The notes under the pieces were generated by a model. The model was given only the letters and a program-made list of their open reading frames with translations, had not been told where the DNA came from and searched no databases. The position numbers and the translations under genes are program-made. Below are positions 54,930 through 63,140 of a stretch of DNA of 64,000 bases, one piece after another (within the stretch, counting starts at the first letter, position 1; every line of letters begins with the position of its first letter). The DNA is from an uncultured Hoeflea sp. (GTDB taxonomy: Bacteria; Pseudomonadota; Alphaproteobacteria; Rhizobiales; Rhizobiaceae). Where the stretch lies: the NCBI RefSeq assembly GCF_947501405.1, contig NZ_CANMVK010000001.1, positions 930,001-994,000 on the forward strand. Direction: 5' to 3'.

Positions 54930-55928
54930 ATGCCGCCAACACTCAAGGATGTCGCTGAACGCGCCGGCGTGTCGCGCGCCGCGGTGTCGCGCACCTTTAC
55001 CCATGGTGCGTCGGTGTCGGTCAAAATGCGCAAAAAGGTGGAAAAAGCCGCGGCCGAGCTCGGTTACAGTCCCAATGCGCTGGCCTCGAGCCTGACGACG
55101 GGCCGCACCAAGCTGATCGGGCTGGTGTCCAACAACTTCCACAACCCGATCTTTCTGGAAGTGTTCGACCTGTTCACCCGCGGTTTGCAGGACCGCGGGC
55201 TGAGGCCGCTGCTGGTCAATCTGTCCGATGAAACCGATCCCGCCAATTCGGTTCGGATGCTGAGGCAATACTCGGTGGATGGCGTCGTGGTGGCCTCCTC
55301 GACGCTGCCGCCTGGCTTCGCCAAGGCGTTCCGTGACGCCGGGGTGCCGGTCGTTCACAGTTTCGGCCGATATGCCAGTTCGCCGCAGGTGCATGTGGTC
55401 GGTATCGACAACGTCGAATGCGGGCGGATGGCGGCGCGCGAGCTGATCCGGCGCGGCTACACCGATGTGGCGTTTTTGGGTGGACCGCAAAGCGCCACCT
55501 CCACCCAGGACCGTTTCCAGGGCTTCATGGACGAATTGGCGCCGCAGGCTCAAATTAGGGTGCGCCACACCTTTGCCGACGCCTATTCCTTCAATGCCGG
55601 CCGCAAGGAGATGCTGGCGCGGCTCAAGGAGGATCCGGCCCAGGCCTATTTCTGCGGGGATGATGTGCTGTCGATCGGGGCGCTGAGCGCTGTGACCGAC
55701 AGCGGTCTCAAAGTGCCCGGCGACATTGGCCTGATCGGGCTCAACGACATGGAAATGGCGGGCTGGGAAAACATCAACCTGACCACCATCCGCCAGCCGA
55801 TCCGGCAGATTATCCATTCCTCGATCGAGCTGATCGCGTCGATGCTGGAAAATCCCGACCGCTACCCGGAAGCGCGGTTGTTTCCTTGTCAGGTGGTCGA
55901 GCGCGGTACGCTCAGGCCGGCTATTTGA
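54930..55928 (+). CDS. LacI-family transcriptional regulator of the sugar ABC operon
   Basis: 332 residues. The N-terminal HTH is TLKDVAERAGVSRAAVSRTF, followed by the hinge helix GYSPNALASSLTTGRT, which inserts at a central CG as in the operator at 54828. The sugar-binding core is complete, with IGLVSNNFHNPIFLEVFDLF, VHVVGIDNVECGRMAAREL and CGDDVLSIGALSAV. It is divergent from the sugar transporter genes and probably represses them until the sugar binds. Its 3' end overlaps the convergent DedA-like gene by 8 bases. Confidence 0.94.
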   Translation: MPPTLKDVAERAGVSRAAVSRTFTHGASVSVKMRKKVEKAAAELGYSPNALASSLTTGRTKLIGLVSNNFHNPIFLEVFDLFTRGLQDRGLRPLLVNLSDETDPANSVRMLRQYSVDGVVVASSTLPPGFAKAFRDAGVPVVHSFGRYASSPQVHVVGIDNVECGRMAARELIRRGYTDVAFLGGPQSATSTQDRFQGFMDELAPQAQIRVRHTFADAYSFNAGRKEMLARLKEDPAQAYFCGDDVLSIGALSAVTDSGLKVPGDIGLIGLNDMEMAGWENINLTTIRQPIRQIIHSSIELIASMLENPDRYPEARLFPCQVVERGTLRPAI

Positions 55929-56508
55929 TGTTGCCCGTGGCGGCTGGTGTCAGGGCGCCGATCCGCCACCAAGCGAGCGCCGTCACCGCCGCAAACGCTG
56001 CCAGCAGCGCCACGCTGCCCGCCGCCCAGTTGGAGGCCACGGCCTGCTCCAAACCCTGTCCGAACAGATAGCCGGCGCCGACCAGAAGCATGGTCCACAC
56101 GGCGGCCGATGCGCCGTTGAGCAGCGTGAACCGGGACCATTTCATGTCTGTCAGGCCCACCGGGAGAGCGCCGATGGTGCGCATGCCCTTGGGATAGCGG
56201 TAGAGAAAGATATAGGCTGTGCCGTAGCGATCCAGCAGGCGCCTGCCGGTGTCAACCAACCGCTGGATCCGCGGCCGGTTCCTGGCAATTCGCTGACCGT
56301 AACGGCGGGTTAGTGCGAACCGCGCTTCATCGCCGAGATAGCCGCCGGCAAAGGTAGCGGCGGCAACAACCGAGACGTCGAGTGCGCCGGTCTGCGCCGC
56401 ATAACCAGCAAATAGCGGCAGCGATCCGCTCTTGAGTGCGCAATAGGCGAACACAAGCAGGTAGACCGCGGTTCCGTAGTCCTTCACCAGCGTCAGTATG
56501 GTGTCCAT
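55921..56508 (-). CDS. DedA/SNARE-associated-like (VTT domain) membrane protein
   Basis: 195 residues from the ATG at 56508. The VTT pattern is SLPLFAGYAAQTGALDV, AATFAGGYLGDEARFALTRR and the conserved YRYPKGMRTIGALPVGLTDM, where the Arg and Pro-rich block corresponds to the DedA GxxxR region. About four to five membrane segments. DedA proteins are thought to move lipids across the membrane and keep membrane potential; no specific role can be read here. Confidence 0.85.
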   Translation of the reverse strand: MDTILTLVKDYGTAVYLLVFAYCALKSGSLPLFAGYAAQTGALDVSVVAAATFAGGYLGDEARFALTRRYGQRIARNRPRIQRLVDTGRRLLDRYGTAYIFLYRYPKGMRTIGALPVGLTDMKWSRFTLLNGASAAVWTMLLVGAGYLFGQGLEQAVASNWAAGSVALLAAFAAVTALAWWRIGALTPAATGNIK

Positions 56509-56656
56509 GCGATAGGTACGCCCTGCGGGTTGAGTGATCACTGCAAATAGCGCGGAGACCGGAGGCGGCAAGCGGCAGGCGGGCCTGTCGGCCGATGCCC
56601 GGCGATTGTCTTTTAAGGCGGGGCGACAGTTCCGTTCACTCGCAAGGGTGCGTCGC

Positions 56657-56684
56657 GCCCCACCGGACGGCCTCTTGGTGGGGC
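56657..56684 (-). terminator. Possible hairpin at the end of the PhyH-family gene
   Basis: GCCCCACC and GGTGGGGC form a perfect 8-bp stem with a 12-base loop, 6 bases after the stop of the dioxygenase-family gene on the minus strand. No T-run follows, so termination is only a guess. Confidence 0.35.
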
Positions 56685-56690
56685 ACAGGC

Positions 56691-57875
56691 TCAGCAGCTC
56701 AGGCGCTTGACGTCCATGAGGTCAAGTTGCGCGCCGAATTCCGCAACACCGACATTCTCCGACAGCGCGCGGAGGAAATAGGCCTGCTGGGTTTCGGGCG
56801 CCAATCCGCCCACTGGCGGATCGCGGTCCAGATTGGTGGGAAACGAATAACCCTCTGCCGTGGCCGCAATGGCGGCAGCCAGTTCGGACCGGTTCAGCGC
56901 ACCGCTCTGCCGGGCCTTGAGCGCATGCGGATAGAGAGCCTTGCACATCTGCGTGCGGTCGATCGTCTCCATGGTGCGTCCGAAGGCCGAGGACACCTGT
57001 AGGAGATTGGCCATGCGGTGAATGTCCGCGCTAGTGTTCGCGCCGGCGGCGTGAAAAGTCGCCGGATTGAAGAACAGGGCGTCGCCCTTCGACAACGGCA
57101 ACTGGATTTGCCGCTCTTCGAACAGGGCCCGAAAATCGTCTCGCCGCCAGGCCGTGTAGCCGGGTCGGTAGGTCTGTGAAAACGGTAACAGCTTGGTCGG
57201 GCCGCTTTCCACAGGCATATTGCAATGCGCGACCGCCCCCTGAAGGGTCAGCACCGGCGAAAGATCGTGGACATGCGCCGGGTAGGCGGCGCTGATATCG
57301 GCGGTCTGAAAACCGAGATGATAATCCCGGTGGGCGAGTTGCGCGGCTCCGCCCGGATGAACCAGATTGACCTGCGCGGTCATCTGATAGTTCGGCCCCA
57401 GCCAGGCTTCGCAGACCGCGGCGATTGGCGTGTTGGCGAAGTAGCGCAGGAACACCTCCGGCGCCCGGTCGCAGAGTTTTTCGAGCGAGTTCCAGATCCT
57501 GTCATTGGCGCCCGACGCTGCAAAATGGTCTCCCGCACCGGCGTTGCCGTCCTTCTCCGTCTTGATGATCGCCTCATAGGCGGAGGTCGCCTCATCAATC
57601 ACCTGGGTTTCCTGATAGGCGCCCTTCAGGACCACAATGCCGGCGCCTTCTCTTAGGACCTTTGCCCATTCGGCCATGATCTGCCTTCGCCTGGTGGGAT
57701 CCTCCAGCGGGTCGCGAAGATCTCGCATGTCGTAGAGCGGCACTTTGGATTGTACATCACAGGCATTCGGGACTGTGCGCTCAAGTGTTGTTTGGTCGAT
57801 GATGGTCCTGAATTCGTCTATGTCGCAGGCCTCGGGCGCGAAATAGCCGTTCGGGTGGTGGTGTTCACGGGTCAT
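56691..57875 (-). CDS. Phytanoyl-CoA dioxygenase (PhyH) family protein
   Basis: 394 residues from the ATG at 57875, with a GGAGG ribosome binding site. The double-stranded beta-helix has the Fe(II) HxD motif in LAHRDYHLGFQ and the distal His in FFNPATFHAAGANTSADIHR, with an Arg nearby for 2-oxoglutarate. This makes it a probable Fe(II)/2-oxoglutarate oxygenase. The N terminus has a His-rich stretch (REHHHPNG). It is divergent from a LacI-family gene across 83 bases, so it is probably induced by a small molecule that the regulator senses. Substrate unknown. Confidence 0.88.
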   Translation of the reverse strand: MTREHHHPNGYFAPEACDIDEFRTIIDQTTLERTVPNACDVQSKVPLYDMRDLRDPLEDPTRRRQIMAEWAKVLREGAGIVVLKGAYQETQVIDEATSAYEAIIKTEKDGNAGAGDHFAASGANDRIWNSLEKLCDRAPEVFLRYFANTPIAAVCEAWLGPNYQMTAQVNLVHPGGAAQLAHRDYHLGFQTADISAAYPAHVHDLSPVLTLQGAVAHCNMPVESGPTKLLPFSQTYRPGYTAWRRDDFRALFEERQIQLPLSKGDALFFNPATFHAAGANTSADIHRMANLLQVSSAFGRTMETIDRTQMCKALYPHALKARQSGALNRSELAAAIAATAEGYSFPTNLDRDPPVGGLAPETQQAYFLRALSENVGVAEFGAQLDLMDVKRLSC

Positions 57876-57922
57876 GGTGATCCTCCGATCCTCATGAACC
57901 AGGAAATAGCACCGAACGGCCT

Positions 57923-57943
57923 TGCGAAGGCAGATCATTCGCA
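57923..57943. promoter_or_regulatory. Candidate operator between the PhyH-family gene and the second LacI gene
   Basis: TGCGAA-N9-TTCGCA is a perfect 6-bp inverted repeat in the 83-base divergent gap. Its last base is 16 bases before the LacI-family ATG, so it would be well placed for autoregulation. It lacks the central CG of a classical LacI operator. Confidence 0.45.
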
Positions 57944-57958
57944 TCAAGAATACATCAA

Positions 57959-58999
57959 ATGACACACCGGTTTCCGATCAAAGAGATTGCAAGACAGGCG
58001 GGGCTTGGCTCGGCGACCGTGGACCGGGCGATCAACAATCGCGCCCATGTCAGCCCGCAAACACGGGCGCGGGTTGAAGCGGCGATCCAGGAGCTTGCCG
58101 GGCAGGAGGCGCAGCTTGCGGCGCGCGGGCGACGGATGTTTTTCGACTTCATCATCGAGGCGCCCAACCGCTTCAGCCGCGAGGTGCGTGAGGCAACGCA
58201 GCAGGTGTTGCCTGAGATCGGTGCGGCGGTCTGCCGCCCGCGATTTCTTACCCAGGAGATCATGACTGAAGCCGAAGTTCTGCAGGCTCTGGCCCGGGTC
58301 GGCAAACGCGGCAGCCACGGGATTTGTCTCAAGGTGCGGGATCTGCCGTCGGTTCGCCGGGCGGTCGACGCCCTGTCGGCGTCGGGCATCCCGGTCGTCA
58401 CGCTGGTCACTGATGTCAAAACGCCCGGCCGCATCGGCTATGTCGGACTGGACAACCGGAGTGCGGGCCGGACGGCCGCCTACCTTGCCTCACAAATGCT
58501 CGGCGATGCTCCGGGGTCGGTTCTGGCGACGCGCAGCAATGACCGGTTTGCCGGCGAGGAAGAACGCGAAACCGCCTTCGTCGAAGCTCTTGCTGCAACC
58601 CGCCCCAATCTGCGCATTGTTCATATGAGCGGCGGCAGCGGTGTGCATCACCAGACATCGCGGTTGATGGATCAGGTGATCGGCCGATTGGGCGGGTTGC
58701 GTTGCGTCTATTCCATGGGCGGAGGCAACCGCTCCATTCTCGAAGCGCTCGACGCCCACGGGCTGCGGCCTCATCTCTACATCGCGCATGATCTCGATCG
58801 GGAAAACCGGGCGTTGATTGCCGCGGGCCGACTGACTTTCATTCTGCATCATGATCTCAAGGAAGACGTGCACAACGTTTTTCGCGCATTTCTATGTCAC
58901 CACAAACTGATGTCTGGAGCGATGGGAACCTGCGCTTCCCACATTCAGATCATAAGTCCTGACAACATTCCTCCGGATGACTGGTTTCATCCCCGTTGA
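57959..58999 (+). CDS. LacI-family transcriptional regulator
   Basis: 346 residues. The HTH is FPIKEIARQAGLGSATVDRA, and the hinge is replaced by IQELAGQEAQLAARGR, as in AglR-like and inositol/sugar regulators with periplasmic-binding-type cores. The core domain shows GYVGLDNRSAGRTAAYLASQ and VYSMGGGNRSILEAL. The HTH serine-alanine pair SATVDRAIN differs from the usual SxxTVSR. It is divergent from the PhyH-family gene and probably controls it. The effector is unknown. Confidence 0.9.
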   Translation: MTHRFPIKEIARQAGLGSATVDRAINNRAHVSPQTRARVEAAIQELAGQEAQLAARGRRMFFDFIIEAPNRFSREVREATQQVLPEIGAAVCRPRFLTQEIMTEAEVLQALARVGKRGSHGICLKVRDLPSVRRAVDALSASGIPVVTLVTDVKTPGRIGYVGLDNRSAGRTAAYLASQMLGDAPGSVLATRSNDRFAGEEERETAFVEALAATRPNLRIVHMSGGSGVHHQTSRLMDQVIGRLGGLRCVYSMGGGNRSILEALDAHGLRPHLYIAHDLDRENRALIAAGRLTFILHHDLKEDVHNVFRAFLCHHKLMSGAMGTCASHIQIISPDNIPPDDWFHPR

Positions 59000-59028
59000 A
59001 CACCAACACCTGCGTACAACCGGCGCAA

Positions 59029-59134
59029 CTAGCGCATTTCCACTCGAAGTTGGGTCAGAAATTGCTGCCGCTCGCGATGCTCGCCCGCATTTTCTGACAC
59101 GCTACTGATTCAAGCTGAAGTGGAATTGCGCTAA
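59029..59134 (+). repeat. 106-bp RIME-like palindromic repeat, copy C
   Basis: Identical to copy B (47942) except for the last base (A in place of G), and in the same orientation. It begins 30 bases after the stop of the second LacI gene. Outer and inner inverted repeats are as described for copy A. Confidence 0.88.
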
Positions 59135-59236
59135 GGAGCGGCGTTCGGCCACGGCGTATTGTTGTCCGCGTTGTCCTATCTTCGACCAAGTACCGGCGTT
59201 TCATTGATCAAAAAATGAACTTGAAGCTCTGGCTGC

Positions 59237-59494
59237 GTGAGAGATTACAACGGGCGATCGGAAACGCGTTCGCAGGACTTTGCCATGGCCGGCCATCACC
59301 ACCATCATCATGTCGACCCGGTGGCGGGTGGCGCGCATCTGGTCATCGAGACCGGGCGCTGGACCGAGGCCGATGCGATCAAGGCTGAAGTCAAGGACAT
59401 GCTCAAGACCCGCTTTCGCATCGGTCATGCGACGCTTGAGCTGGAGTGCGCGAAGCACGCATGCGTCGGCGCCGAGGCGATCGGCGATGGGTGA
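59237..59494 (+). pseudogene. Cation diffusion facilitator C-terminal fragment
   Basis: Reads as about 85 residues that look like only the cytoplasmic C-terminal domain of a CDF metal transporter. A run of six histidines (AGHHHHHHVDP) precedes the end of a ferredoxin-like domain (VKDMLKTRFRIGHATLELEC). The six-helix membrane domain that should precede it is absent; in its place is repeat copy C and about 100 bases of unrecognised sequence. It is best explained as a remnant of a zinc/cobalt efflux gene. Confidence 0.65.
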
Positions 59495-59724
59495 ACGGGA
59501 GTTTGCCGACCCAACCTTGGCGCGCTGAAAAATACGATAAAAGGTGGTTGGTGCCAACCGCGAAGCGTGCCTTTGTGCCACGCTCCCGTGCGGCCCGCCC
59601 CCAATGCGCATTGCCGATCTGCTGAGCGCAGACCGGCAAGCACCTGTACGATCCTTTTGGTTTTCCCGTGGAAACGGGCAGTGCGGCCGCGTAGCGCTTA
59701 TCCCGCCGTATTGCTCCATCGAGA

Positions 59725-60762
59725 TTACTCGAGAAAATTCGCGATCGCCGCGATCACGTGCTTGTGCACATCGGCGCGATCGGTGCCCTCGGGGTCGTCG
59801 CAGATCGGGTCCTCGCCCTCTTGCTCAAGGAGCTGCCGCGCACCCGGTTTGCATTCAGCCAGGAAGGTGTAATGGCTGCCCGGGGCGATTTCGACATAAT
59901 CCGCTCCCGTCAGACGGGCTGCGAAATCACTGCCGAGCGGGCTCATGTCGGCGGTTGGCCAGCGGGTTGCGCGCTCACCGAAATTGATCAGCAGCACCGG
60001 CAGTCGGTTGGCCGCCATACTTTCCTGATCGAAGGCGTAGCTCATGCCCGGCTCGATGGCGACGACGGCGCTGATGCGCGGATCGGTGAGGTCAGCATTG
60101 AACTTGTCCCGGGGCAGGGCGGCGATATCGACACCGCCCTTGGCGAAAAACAGACAGTCCTGCGCGGCGTTGCCATGCATGTCGCAATAACCGGCATAGG
60201 CCTGCTTGTCGGTTCTGAGCCCGCCGAGATGCAACGCCGTGACACCGCCAAGCGAAAAGCCGGTGGCGATGATGCGGTCGGTGTCGACAAGCCTGGCGAG
60301 CGGATCGCCGGCCAGAAAGGCGTCCAGCGCAGCGGTGAGATCGGGTGCGCGCTCCCACAGCCGGATCGAGCGGCGCGGCGAACTGTCGCCCGACGTGCTG
60401 CCGGGGTGATTGACGGCCAGCACCATGAATCCCGCCTTAACAAGCCCGGCGGACAGCCAGCCGATGGTGTCCATGTTGCCGCCTGACCCGTGCGACAGCA
60501 AGATGAGCGGGTATCTGCCATCGGCCGGTGCGCCGCCGATCAAAGCCTCGGTGCCCCGAAACACGGGATTGTCTCCCACCAGGCCCTTATAGGTCTTGCG
60601 TCCGGCCGGGTACCAGATCGAGGCATCGATCGACTGGCCGCGGTGCGGCGCTTCAATCCGCATCTTGTCATAGCCCGGCAGCATTGTTTCAGCGAAGGCG
60701 GCGGTGTCAGAGCCGAAAACCAGGCTCAAGGCGATCAGCGATGTGGCGAGTGCGTGTTTCAT
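59725..60762 (-). CDS. Exported alpha/beta hydrolase (dienelactone hydrolase / PAF-acetylhydrolase-like)
   Basis: 345 residues from the ATG at 60762, beginning with a signal peptide (MKHALATSLIALSLVFGSDT, cleavage near AFA). The substrate-face block is IEAPHRGQSIDASIWYPAG, the oxyanion region is PLILLSHGSGGNMDTIGW, the nucleophile elbow is ATGFSLGGVTALHLGG, and the His is in APGSHYTFLAEC. Cysteines near the C terminus could form disulfides. Periplasmic or secreted carboxylic-ester hydrolase by family. Divergent from an AraC-type gene that may regulate it. Confidence 0.9.
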   Translation of the reverse strand: MKHALATSLIALSLVFGSDTAAFAETMLPGYDKMRIEAPHRGQSIDASIWYPAGRKTYKGLVGDNPVFRGTEALIGGAPADGRYPLILLSHGSGGNMDTIGWLSAGLVKAGFMVLAVNHPGSTSGDSSPRRSIRLWERAPDLTAALDAFLAGDPLARLVDTDRIIATGFSLGGVTALHLGGLRTDKQAYAGYCDMHGNAAQDCLFFAKGGVDIAALPRDKFNADLTDPRISAVVAIEPGMSYAFDQESMAANRLPVLLINFGERATRWPTADMSPLGSDFAARLTGADYVEIAPGSHYTFLAECKPGARQLLEQEGEDPICDDPEGTDRADVHKHVIAAIANFLE

Positions 60763-60909
60763 AAAGCGGTCCTTCGGGTTCGGTGAAACTCGCCTGACGA
60801 TGCCGGGAAAGCGGGAAAAAAACGTCCTCAATCCGGATCGAGGTCGCCTGAAACCGGTTTTTGCACTAATCCTGCGGCGGCCCTTGATCCTCACTTGCCA
60901 GGCCGTTTC

Positions 60910-61932
60910 ATGCCCGTCGTTCCGATTCCGCTCTTTGTTGCCGTGGTGCTGGGTTTCTTGCTGATCCGGTCGCTGATCATCGGTGACCGACCCTGGCTGT
61001 TTCAGGCGCTGCTGGCGGCCTGTATGGTTCAAAGCATCGTCATTACGCTGAACCAGCATTACGGGCTGAGCCTGTTTCATCCGGTGCAGCCGGTCACCGC
61101 GTCGCTTGTGCCGCCGCTGGCCTATCTGGCGTTTCGAAGCTCGGCGCTGCTGCCGCTCAGACCCACGCAGGATCTGCTGCACGCCATCGCCCCGGCCTTT
61201 GTGGCGTTTTGCGTGGCCTTCGCACCGGCGACGCTGGATCCGGTGGTGGCTTCGGTCTTCATCGTCTATGGCGCGGCCATGCTGTGGCAGATGTCGTTGG
61301 GACGGGATGTGCTGGTGCTGGCACGGCTTGACGCGGACGGCATGCCGCTGCTGATCTGGCGGGCGATCGCTATTGCGCTGCTTTTGTCGGCGGCGACGGA
61401 TGCGGTGATCTTGCTTGATCAGGCGCTCAGCGGCGGGCAATGGCGGCCGTGGATCGTCTCGGTGTTTTCATCGCTCACATTGCTGGCGTTGGGGTTGCTC
61501 AGCCTGTCGCGCGAGATCGATGCGCGCGGGGAGGAGCGAATTGCGCCATCAACCGACCCGGCGCCGATTGATGAGGCGGATCAGCAAATCATCGACCGGC
61601 TGGAGCATTTGCTGCGCACCGAACGGCTCTATCTGGATGCTGATCTGACGCTCGGACGGCTGGCGCGGCGGATGCGCAGTCCGGCCAAACAGCTCTCTGC
61701 GGCGATCAACAGGGTGGCGGGCGAAAATGTCTCGCGCTACGTCAACCGCTTCCGTATCGCCCATGCAAGGGCCCGGATCGCCGAGGGGGCGGCGATTACC
61801 GCTGCGATGTATGAGAGCGGCTTCAACACCAAATCCAACTTCAATCGCGAATTTCTGCGGATCGAAGGCTGCTCACCGCGCGACTGGGCCGCACGCCATG
61901 GCGTGCCAGCGCTTGCCCGTCCGGCCTCCTGA
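60910..61932 (+). CDS. Membrane-anchored AraC-family transcriptional regulator
   Basis: 340 residues from the ATG at 60910; a TTG five codons upstream is possible. The N-terminal 200 residues contain about six to seven membrane helices, and the C-terminal 110 residues hold the AraC HTH with DLTLGRLARRMRSPAKQLSA and the signature AAMYESGFNTKSNFNREFLR. Such integral-membrane AraC regulators are known (for example the 7TM-AraC type) and would sense a signal in or across the membrane. Divergent from the exported hydrolase gene by about 150 bases. Confidence 0.9.
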   Translation: MPVVPIPLFVAVVLGFLLIRSLIIGDRPWLFQALLAACMVQSIVITLNQHYGLSLFHPVQPVTASLVPPLAYLAFRSSALLPLRPTQDLLHAIAPAFVAFCVAFAPATLDPVVASVFIVYGAAMLWQMSLGRDVLVLARLDADGMPLLIWRAIAIALLLSAATDAVILLDQALSGGQWRPWIVSVFSSLTLLALGLLSLSREIDARGEERIAPSTDPAPIDEADQQIIDRLEHLLRTERLYLDADLTLGRLARRMRSPAKQLSAAINRVAGENVSRYVNRFRIAHARARIAEGAAITAAMYESGFNTKSNFNREFLRIEGCSPRDWAARHGVPALARPAS

Positions 61933-61968
61933 CCTGGACGGGCCGTCTGCTTCAATGGTGGTTGCGAC

Positions 61969-63126
61969 CTAGCGGAACATCGGTGGCCGGGCGTCAACCC
62001 ACTGACCGTCCGCCTTGCCCGATTCTGCCACTGCGAACACCGCCGCCATGGAGCGCAGGCCGTCCTCGGCGCGGGGGTAGAGGTCGGCGGCGGCATCCAT
62101 CGCCCGGCCTTGCTTTTCCGCGCGGATCGCTTCGGCCAGATCCTTGTAGATGTTGGCGAATGCCAGCGGCATGCCCTCGGCGTGGCCAATCGTGACGCGG
62201 GTGGTGCGGTCGGCTTCTGGCGAAAGTCCGGCTTCGCCGCGTTCAATGGTCTGAAGCCGTTCGCCGAGCGGCATCCAGAACAGCTGGTTAGGCTGCTCCT
62301 GGGCCCAGCGAAGTCCGCCCTTTTCGCCGAACACCTGCAGCGTCAACCCGTGCTGGCGGCCAATCGCAATGGACGAGGTCCAAAGCCGGCCGACGGTTCC
62401 GCCATCCATGCGGAAATTGACCATGGCGTCATCTTCGAGTTCGCGACTTGCAATGCACGAAACGGTGTCGGCGGACAGGCGCTCCACCTCCTGACCGGTG
62501 ACGAAACTCGCCATGTGCAGCGCGTGGATGCCGCAATCGGCAAATTGCGCCGAGACGCCGGCTTGCGCCGGGTCGTAGCGCCAGCGCACTCGCGGATTGT
62601 CAGCGTCGGTCGCGTCGGCATGGTGGCCATGTGCGAATTCGGCCTTGACCAGCCGGATGGCGCCCAGATCGCCCCGCGCCACCATGGCCTTCATGTGGCG
62701 CACCAGCGAATAGCCGGAATAGCCGTAGTTGACGGCACAGATCTTGCCGGTGGCACGGGCGGTGCGGACGATGTCCTCACCCTCGGCCACCGTCATGGTC
62801 ATCGGCTTTTCACACAGCACGTGAAAGCCCGCCTCGAGATAGGCTTTGGTGATTTCGTAATGGGTGGCATTGGGGGTGGCGACGGTGACCAGATCGACGC
62901 GGTCGTCACGGTTTTTCTCGCCGTCCAGCATCTCACGCCAATCACCATAGGCGCGATCCCTGGCAAGTCCCAGCCGCTGGCCGTAATCGCGGCCGGCCTC
63001 GGGGCGGTGGTCGAGCGCTCCGGCGACAAATTCGAACTCGCCATCGAGGCCGGCGCCAAGCCGGTGCGCCGGTCCGATCTGGCTGCCTTCGCCGCCGCCG
63101 ATCATGCCCCATTTGAGTTTTGTCAT
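61969..63126 (-). CDS. Gfo/Idh/MocA-family oxidoreductase
   Basis: 385 residues from the ATG at 63126; an ATG at 63135 is equally possible. The NAD-binding start is KWGMIGGGEGSQIGPAHRLG. The catalytic Lys motif is CEKPMTMTVAEGEDIV, and the substrate His lies in FADCGIHALHMASFVTG. It is related to inositol 2-dehydrogenase and other polyol dehydrogenases. Only 14 bases separate it from the IolE-like gene upstream, which suggests a shared cyclitol or sugar-acid pathway, perhaps fed by the ABC transporter at 51.8-54.7 kb. Confidence 0.9.
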   Translation of the reverse strand: MTKLKWGMIGGGEGSQIGPAHRLGAGLDGEFEFVAGALDHRPEAGRDYGQRLGLARDRAYGDWREMLDGEKNRDDRVDLVTVATPNATHYEITKAYLEAGFHVLCEKPMTMTVAEGEDIVRTARATGKICAVNYGYSGYSLVRHMKAMVARGDLGAIRLVKAEFAHGHHADATDADNPRVRWRYDPAQAGVSAQFADCGIHALHMASFVTGQEVERLSADTVSCIASRELEDDAMVNFRMDGGTVGRLWTSSIAIGRQHGLTLQVFGEKGGLRWAQEQPNQLFWMPLGERLQTIERGEAGLSPEADRTTRVTIGHAEGMPLAFANIYKDLAEAIRAEKQGRAMDAAADLYPRAEDGLRSMAAVFAVAESGKADGQWVDARPPMFR

Positions 63127-63140
63127 GGTCGTCATCCCGC

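Noticed and set aside
47942-59134. Repeat copies B and C considered as borders of a composite transposon carrying phn and sugar-transport genes
   Set aside because: They are in direct orientation, lack a transposase, and the enclosed genes have the same base composition as the rest of the window.
59285-59320. Six-histidine codon run considered as an artificial tag or vector contamination
   Set aside because: It is inside sequence that matches a CDF transporter C-terminal domain, where His-rich metal loops are normal, and no vector sequence surrounds it.
59546-59559. GGTTGG-TG-CCAACC inverted repeat in the gap after the CDF remnant
   Set aside because: No adjacent promoter or regulator that would use it; likely chance symmetry.
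59665-59678. CCCGT-GGAA-ACGGG hairpin considered as a terminator of the exported hydrolase gene
   Set aside because: Only 5-bp stem and no T-run on the minus strand.
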